DNA from: Candidatus Altimarinota bacterium
GTDB lineage: Bacteria; Patescibacteriota; Gracilibacteria; Absconditabacterales; Absconditicoccaceae
NCBI GenBank assembly: GCA_027046965.1
Contig: JALTWR010000010.1
Span: 1 to 51,590 of the forward strand
Direction: 5' to 3'
Length of the DNA: 51,590 nt
A model generated the notes under the pieces. It ran no database searches and was not told the origin of the DNA. It saw only the letters and a list, made by a program, of their open reading frames with translations. This document shows, piece after piece, positions 45,632-51,590 of this stretch. Within the stretch, counting starts at the first letter, position 1; the number at the start of each line of letters is the position of its first letter. The position numbers and the translations under genes were made by a program.

Positions 45632-45898
45632 ATGGTTTGTGAAAAGGTTTGCTTTTGGGGACTTATCGGAGTGTTGACTTGATTGGCCACTTTAGGAGAT
45701 TTTAAAACAAATGGAACTGATGATAAGGATATTTTTCAGAGGTGAATGGGGTATTGAATAGATAGTTGGAGAAATAGGGGTTTTTTAGGTGATAAATTGA
45801 GCCTTAATTTGAGAAGGGCTAACAAGAAGCTTTATTTATTTAATTTCTTTAGTTTTATAGCTAATACTCAGAATTCTTTTTCTTGGGTAGGAGTATAA
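45632..45898 (+). CDS. Small hypothetical protein, 88 aa
   Basis: 88 residues. A Cys-rich start (MVCEKVCFWGLIGVLTGLATLG) might be a short hydrophobic or signal segment, followed by a polar region. Its last 67 bases overlap the end of the convergent ASCH gene, so the terminal part may be only a consequence of missing stops. Four TGA codons are read as glycine. Low confidence. Confidence 0.38.
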
Positions 45899-46161
45899 AA
45901 TTGGTAATAAATTTTCACTCATTCCTCAATATCATTTATATTTGGGAGAACATTGTTTAATCATTCATTTTGAAGCATTTGTTTGAATGTTGGATAATGT
46001 TTTTTGTTTATTACTATGAATTTTTCTCAGCTTTCTAGTTTCAAAATATCTCCAGGCTGTAGTATTTTAAATTTACCTTTGTTCAACCTTCCTTCTATAG
46101 TTTTCTGTCAGTTGAGTAAAAAGTCTTTGTAGGGTTGTTTGACTCAAAAAGTATAGAGCAT
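45832..46161 (-). CDS. ASCH-domain protein
   Basis: 109 residues, a single ASCH domain: VKQPYKDFLLNGQKTIEGRLNKGKF, then LQPGDILKLESGEKF and a late GVLAIKLKK strand. ASCH proteins bind RNA or modified nucleosides; E. coli YqfB hydrolyses N4-acetylcytidine. The YqfB catalytic Thr position appears as Glu here (KTIEGR), as in eukaryotic-type ASCH, so catalysis is uncertain. It is homologous to the carboxy-terminal half of the upstream GNAT-ASCH protein, 13 bases away in the same operon. Confidence 0.8.
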
Positions 46162-46174
46162 AAGTTAATAATAT

Positions 46175-47065
46175 TTATATTTTAAAAGCAACTATACCAT
46201 ACTTAGAAACTTTTTTAGCATATCATGGTAAATTCATATATATGGATTTTCATTCTTCAATACTTGAAACATCTGGTAAACAATTTTGTATACCTTCATT
46301 ATTTAAAAAATCTTCAATGGAAGTATATCTTATTACATCTTTCACAGTTACCTCTTTTGTTTCTCTTCAACTTCTAAAAGTAATAATATCTCATTTTTTA
46401 ATTTTTAAAAATATTTTACCACTTCTTCATTCCACGGTTTTAAATCCTTTTTTTATTGCTTCTAAATATCTTTTTCTTATTGTAAATTCTCGTCTTTTGG
46501 GCGGCAATTCTATATTGAGTGGTAAAAACATATGAGATTCTTCGTTTCATAGTGAATATTCATTGTGTACTCTATATAGCTCTCTAAATCCTAATTTTCT
46601 AAACATTTGATAACTTTCAGGTGCTTTAGTAGTAGAAACGGTCAGATAGATTCAATCAGCGTTTTTATATTGCTCTCTTAAGATATTTACCAACTCTTCC
46701 CATAGGAATCGAATATATCAATTTCAAAAATTACTTCGTAAAAATAGACTTTTTATTTCTAGATATCAATTTTGTAATGGTAAACATTCTTCTTCTTTTA
46801 TCAATTCATTTTTAAATGCTAAAATGCCAATGGGGACACCATTAATTTCTAATATTTTAGCCGTTCTAGAGGTAGAGTCTAAAAGTTTTTTGAATGGCAC
46901 TTTTTGAGGTCAATAAATAGGACTTAATCTTAAAGTAAATTTTTTAAAAATTTGTAGAAGTTCTTCTCTAGAAAAATCACAAATTGCTTTTATTCTTATT
47001 GGCTCTGAGCCTTCTTGTAAGTGGGAAATTCTTCTTCTTATTTGATATTCTAAATTATTTATCAT
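46175..47065 (-). CDS. GNAT acetyltransferase fused to ASCH domain
   Basis: 296 residues. Residues about 25-195 look like a GNAT fold: ILEINGVPIGILAFK, an acetyl-CoA loop region near LFL-x-SNFGNGYI-x-FLWEEL and APESYQMFRKLGFRELY. Residues about 200-296 are ASCH: IRKRYLEAIKKGFKTVEGR, KKGDIITFRSG, GIVAFKI. Several CGA codons (x) lie in the GNAT region. An acetyltransferase joined to a nucleic-acid- or nucleoside-binding domain suggests acetylation of a nucleoside, tRNA or bound protein. A second ASCH gene follows. Confidence 0.75.
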
Positions 47066-47244
47066 GCATAAACATAATTAATCAGGATAAAAAATATTAT
47101 ATTTAATTTATAAAAAGCATTTCGTTATGCAAGTTTTTTGCGAAATAGGTAACTATCGGTCAAAATATCGCTCCTTTTTCACTATTCTCCGTAATTTTCC
47201 GTAGTTTATCAGCTTTCTTTAGTAGCTAGATAGGAAAAATAAAA

Positions 47245-47272
47245 TTGACTAGAGTGGAAGTATGGTTATAAT
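47245..47272 (+). promoter_or_regulatory. Promoter of the 47314 operon
   Basis: TTGACT (47245-47250), 16 bases, perfect TATAAT (47267-47272), 42 bases before the ATG at 47314. It lies in a 248-base spacer shared with the divergent GNAT-ASCH gene, in which I see nothing else. Confidence 0.75.
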
Positions 47273-47313
47273 TAATACAGAAACCATATTTTATATTTCA
47301 ATATATTTTCAAA

Positions 47314-49458
47314 ATGGCGATAGCAAGTCCTGATATGTGAGGAAATGTTGAAGGAGGGTTGAGTGTGAATAATTCCAATGTACCTGAGAATATGGTCCAG
47401 CCAATAGTAGATGAAACTAGACAAAAACTTTCACAACTTGGTGAACAAGTATTGATAGTTTCTCCAGACGGAAATACTGTCCCAGCACTTGCTATTCGCG
47501 CTCCTGAATACGATGGGACCTTTGGAGCAGAAGTTTACAAACTTCCAAATGAACACAACAAATTGTATATAAAATGAGAGGATGGTAGGCTTTATCCTAT
47601 TACTCTGGCAATGAGTGAAAGGCTCATTCAAAAACTTTTTGGTCCAGTAACTAAGGAGCAGTTTGATACAATGGTAGAGGGATATGTGGAACTAGGACTT
47701 TATGGTTATCTTTATGATTTACTGAATAAAGAAGCTCAAGATGTATTAGTCGAAATCTGACTTGATGAGGATACATTGGCAAAATTTATAGCTGGTATAC
47801 CTCCCGAAAATATAAAGAAGCTCATAGAACTTATAGTAGCACTAGAAGTATGGGAAGAAGAGTGATGGCAGCGTATGGCTGTAGGAGCGGTGCTCTGGGA
47901 AGCTTGAAAGTATCAAAACCCCTCAGACTCATTAACAAAGCCTTCAGAGCTTGCTATAGCTCTCTTTGATCCCAACTATAATGGTAAGTTGAGTTCTTAT
48001 TCACTAGTTTGACAGTTTAAAGAGCTATTTAAAGCTCCTGAAAAAGATTTATTGAATCAATATGCTAAACAATGGGATGAGTTGTTTCCTGACAGTGATA
48101 TAAAGGGGAAAGATATATTTAACACCTCTTTAATAAGCAAACTTGGAGTTACCATAGGTAAAAATGTTTATTATGTTAAGTATTGGTTTCAAGAAGCTCA
48201 AAATCGTTGAGTTTCAAAGGAAGTTGAAAATCTTCTGTTTAAGTATGCAAGTTTATTTTATAGTTCAAAACTTCAGCAATATATTAATGATGTATGAGAA
48301 GGCAAGGTAATTACAGAACTAAACCAGCTTGCTCAAAGTTGATTTGGAGATTTGGCATACAACGTGATGTTATCTACTCCTTCATTATCTGATAAAGTTT
48401 TATCAGAGATTGAAAAACAAATATATCAGGCCTTGCAAAAATGAATAGATCCCCAACATTTTGAAAGTTTTGAATTAGCACCTCAAGAGTTTGCTAAACT
48501 TGGTGAAAATATAAAACAACTAGCTGAGGAAGGTTTACTTTCTGCATATTTGAATTATGTATTTAATAACTATGACAAATTGAGTCAAGAGGGGAAGCAA
48601 ATAATAAAGTACATTTTAGGCCCCCAAGGGGATTCTTCATTTGTAGAAGATTTATTAGGTAAAAAGATAGCTTCTTGGAATTCTAAAAATAAAGTTATAG
48701 CAACGGAAGCCAATAAGAGGATATCAGATATCGTATCAGATAGAAAAAATGCAGAATTAGATAGAAAAAATGCAGAATTAGATAGAAAAAATGCAGAATT
48801 AGATAGAAAAAATGCAGAATTAGATGAACAATTTGCTAAGTTAGCGAAACAGGAAATGATAAATAGTTTTTATAAATATCCTTTATTTTTGATTCGATTA
48901 AGAAATGAACTTCCTAATTATCCAAATCTATTTTCGCCTCAAAAATTAAATCAATTTTACAGTTATATTGATAACAATAAATTTTATGAAGCTATGACAT
49001 TAGTATATGAAGAAATAGCAAAAAATTTATGATATCAAAGTTGAGAAGAATTTATCAAGGATATAGAATGACATATAGATTTTAATAAATGATTCGCTAT
49101 GACTTTAGAAGAATCAAAAGAATTCTTTAGGTCTTCCTACAAAAGGGTTTTTTCTACTTATTTGAAGGGACTTTCTTCTAAAGAAATAGAATTCTTAACT
49201 AATTTATTTTCTCAAAATATCTTGGCATCTAAGGTCTTATATACTTTGAAATTCTTACAAACTAATTATCCCCAACTGGCTCAAATATGGTGAGCGGTTA
49301 TTAATTCTTACGACATTGTTCCATCCAATCCTTGAGAAATAATAGGTGCTTTAAACGCAGGAATAAATAATATTCTTAAAAATCCTCAAATCTATCCTCC
49401 AGAAATTGTAGAAATGGCACAAAAACTAGCTTATCCTCAGCTTACATCATCTAACTAA
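47314..49458 (+). CDS. Large hypothetical protein with coiled-coil heptad repeats
   Basis: 714 residues, soluble and mostly helical, with no signal peptide. There is a mixed first domain of about 90 residues (VLIVSPDGNTVPALAIRAP), then long helical parts. Residues about 476-503 are four exact copies of DRKNAEL, forming a heptad coiled coil. A helical carboxy-terminal region follows. About 20 TGA codons are read as glycine. No family is recognised. It is co-transcribed with the next gene (five bases apart), which has the same build. Confidence 0.75.
48739..48822 (+). repeat. Four tandem 21-base repeats (coding)
   Basis: Four identical copies of a 21-base unit (gatagaaaaa...gaatta) encoding DRKNAEL. 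Perfect identity suggests recent slippage expansion; copy number may vary between strains. Confidence 0.95.
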
Positions 49459-49463
49459 CCTCA

Positions 49464-51590
49464 ATGAATAACCCAGAATTCAAAACAAAAGAACAGCTCA
49501 ACAGTTCAAAATGACAAAAAGAAACAAAACAAACTCCAACAAATCCAGAGCATACAGATGTTTTTACTTTTCAAATTACCAAGGAATTTCCTCAATTTAA
49601 AGAACAAATAAGTCAATTAAACCCTAATCAAAAACTTTTTTTGCAAAAAAGCCTAAAGGTCTGGAAAGAGGATTTAATAGAAGATTTCCCTTTAGAGCCT
49701 CATATTTTGAAGTTGTGGATTGATTTTATTGAAGAAAATCCATGACTAGAACAAATAACTAAACTACCAGAAGAGGAGTTACTACTATATATGTATACAA
49801 AATTAGATGAGATAATAAAGAGAAAAGAAGTAGAAGAAAAAGAAAAAGAAACAAAGGAAAAAGAAAAAGAAACAAAGGAAAAAGAAAAAGAAACAAAGGA
49901 AAAGGAAGTAGAGCTAGAACTACGATTTAAAAAAATCAAGCAGGCTTCCAAAGAGATCCAAGCTCGCCTAGATGCAAATCCTCAACTAGACAGAGATTTC
50001 CAAGAATATTTATCTCAAAAATGAATATCAAACTTTGATGTGGTAGGACAAAATATTTTAGAATCCCTTGCCAAGCTAAATAAAGACTTAGAAGATAATC
50101 AAAAATTAAATCAACAAGAAGTTATTACCGTTAGTAAAGTACTGTTTCTCCAACTCCAAGCCCAAAGATGAGATCAGCAAGCTAGTGAATTACTAAGCTA
50201 TTTTAACTCGCCTGAGATTATATCATGAGTAGATAGTTTGAAGGAGCTTTTCCCAACTCTTGAACAAAATTTATATGATCTTGCATTTCCGACATGACTT
50301 TCAGAGAGTTTTGATCAAAAGACCCAAGAGTTTGCAATATATGGAGAAGGTATAGAATGATATGAGGCTAGTAAGTTAACGCTTAATGAATCAGCACGTA
50401 AGAGGGTTTTTGAATTGTTCAAAGAAGATATTAAGCAAAATTTTGAACGTAATTTTCCAAATGATAGTTTTCAAGACTTTGAAAAGTGGCTAAAAAATCC
50501 CAATTCTATAGATGATGTTACTAAAAAAGCTCGTTATCAACATTTTTTGGAGCGCGAAGTTGAGATGCGTATTCAGGACTTGCAATTGGGAATGAATCAA
50601 CAGATGCGTGTTGAAGCTTTAAAATCTCAAAGGGATCTGATTACAGAGATTTTTGATTTTCCTATTCAAACATTGCATGGTCCTATAAATTTAGCGGCTC
50701 AACTTAATTTTGAAAAGTGAGGTATTAGAGTTGAGGATTGATTAAATGTGAAATCTAAACTTCGTATAGATGATATGCCTTTGGAAATGGAAGTGAGATC
50801 AGATGGATCAATATGGGTTACTGATCTGGTACATACCCCACCTGGATATCCCAAGTATAGTGCATATCAAGTAGGGTTGGAAAAATTAAATGATGCTTTT
50901 GAGTTGCCGTCCTTGGCAAAATTGCTTGAATCTCAAAATATGGACATTTCTGAACTAATGATGCAAGCCAAGTCCCAACAACATCTAAATGAGCTTTTGA
51001 GGGAGCAGGTTAGAAAAACCATTGAGGAAAGGATAAAGCAATATAACCTGGAATGACAAAAACCTATCGTAGAAGCTGAAGTAAACTATGAAGTCAAAAA
51101 ACAACAAACGTTATGGAACTTAATTAAATATTATCAACCTCCTTATGAAAAAAATTTATTTGAATCCTGACAATTAATCACTCCGGAAAATCCTAGAACA
51201 GCTAGGATCTTTGAACTTCAAAAGGCTTTTGATATCACTCTTAGGGAAAAACCTCTTGAGCTTCAAAGACTCTGGCTCCAGACTCAAAGACCTCAAATAC
51301 AATATTTGCTCAAGGAATCTCAGCTAGCAGGTGAAACTTGAACTTGAGGAGATAAGTTTGGGACAGTAGATTTGTTAAAGACTTTATGAATTTTACCATC
51401 TGATGAAGGTGATTGGTGAGAAAATCCAAGCTTGGAAGAAGTTCAAGAGTGATTAAGTGCTGATAAATTACGCAAGGTTGCTGATATGCTTGCAAAAGCT
51501 AAAAGCGATCCTAGCTTATTACCACAATTACCAGCAGGCTTCAAATGGGACTTAAGTTGAAAATTTCCGAGGGTGGTGAGGAAGGAGTAA
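49464..51590 (+). CDS. Large hypothetical protein with coiled-coil repeat
   Basis: 708 residues ending with the last base of the window. It has a Gln/Lys-rich polar start, a helical domain, then a coiled coil of three KEKETKE-type heptads (residues about 126-146), and a long helical end with few distinct motifs (DDMPLEMEVRSDGSIWVTDL near 435). Cytoplasmic, no membrane helix, no family recognised. About 20 TGA codons are read as glycine. It starts five bases after the preceding gene and shares its charged-heptad design. Confidence 0.75.
49839..49901 (+). repeat. Three tandem 21-base repeats (coding)
   Basis: Three exact copies of a 21-base unit (aaagaaaaag...aaggaa) encoding KEKETKE. Same period as the repeat in the neighbouring gene but a different sequence. 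Confidence 0.95.

Noticed and set aside
45632-45898. Confident call of a secreted protein
   Set aside because: The frame overlaps the ASCH gene by 67 bases and lacks homology; retained only as a low-confidence gene.
48739-48822. Tandem repeats as a CRISPR array
   Set aside because: The units are directly adjacent with no spacers, and lie in frame within a coding region as heptads.

Overview
The window is AT-rich and belongs to a Candidate Phyla Radiation bacterium, most probably Candidatus Absconditabacteria (SR1) or the related Gracilibacteria. Nearly every conserved gene is interrupted by in-frame TGA exactly where the family has a conserved glycine: ClpB Walker region, RplA GPKGLMP, GyrA HPHGD, RadA Walker A. 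TGA is therefore read as glycine (translation table 25) and only TAA/TAG stop. All genes below are called on that basis. CGA and CGG codons also fall on conserved aromatic positions (MetG, GlyA, MiaA, MurD, a beta-propeller repeat), which points to a second recoding, CGA/CGG to tryptophan.

Layout. 1-290: possible small RNA, terminator and a CIRCE-like operator. 291-4700: clpB, a small unknown gene, and a converging pair with an L,D-transpeptidase. 4755-10525: gyrA, murD and a large pseudopilin with a beta-propeller tail. 10656-13984: proS, a UvrB carboxy-terminal half, and an exported protein. 14053-16750: secE-nusG-(membrane protein)-rplK-rplA. 16742-19277: membrane protein, pilin-like protein, and a protein with an internal domain duplication. 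19402-23719: second large pseudopilin, glyA, miaA. 23711-27041: two envelope proteins. 27097-30534: PrsW-like protease, radA, hflX. 30538-36224: a divergent block with a class II amidotransferase and an ATP-grasp ligase behind an attenuator-like leader, facing an HD protein and an ATP-grasp ligase fused to an HExxxH (DUF1704/MATCAP-like) metallopeptidase. 36243-40763: EamA-like transporter, coiled-coil protein, serS, RsuA-family pseudouridine synthase, small unknowns. 40881-45116: tandem thioredoxin, unknown, metG, pyrH. 45270-47065: a small gene with an atypical ribosome-binding site, then ASCH and GNAT-ASCH genes. 47314-51590: two very large coiled-coil proteins of unknown function.

Genes are tightly packed. 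Convergent pairs often share or overlap their stop codons. Starts almost never carry an AGGAG Shine-Dalgarno sequence; they lie behind A/T-rich stretches. Promoters of the TTGAnn-N16/17-TATAAT type can be read in front of several operons. No rRNA, tRNA, insertion sequence or CRISPR array was seen, and no gene-free stretch exceeds 300 bases. The most notable accessory content is the ligase-peptidase fusion with its divergent neighbours, the pair of pseudopilins sharing a stalk but carrying different propeller tails, and the GNAT-ASCH/ASCH pair.
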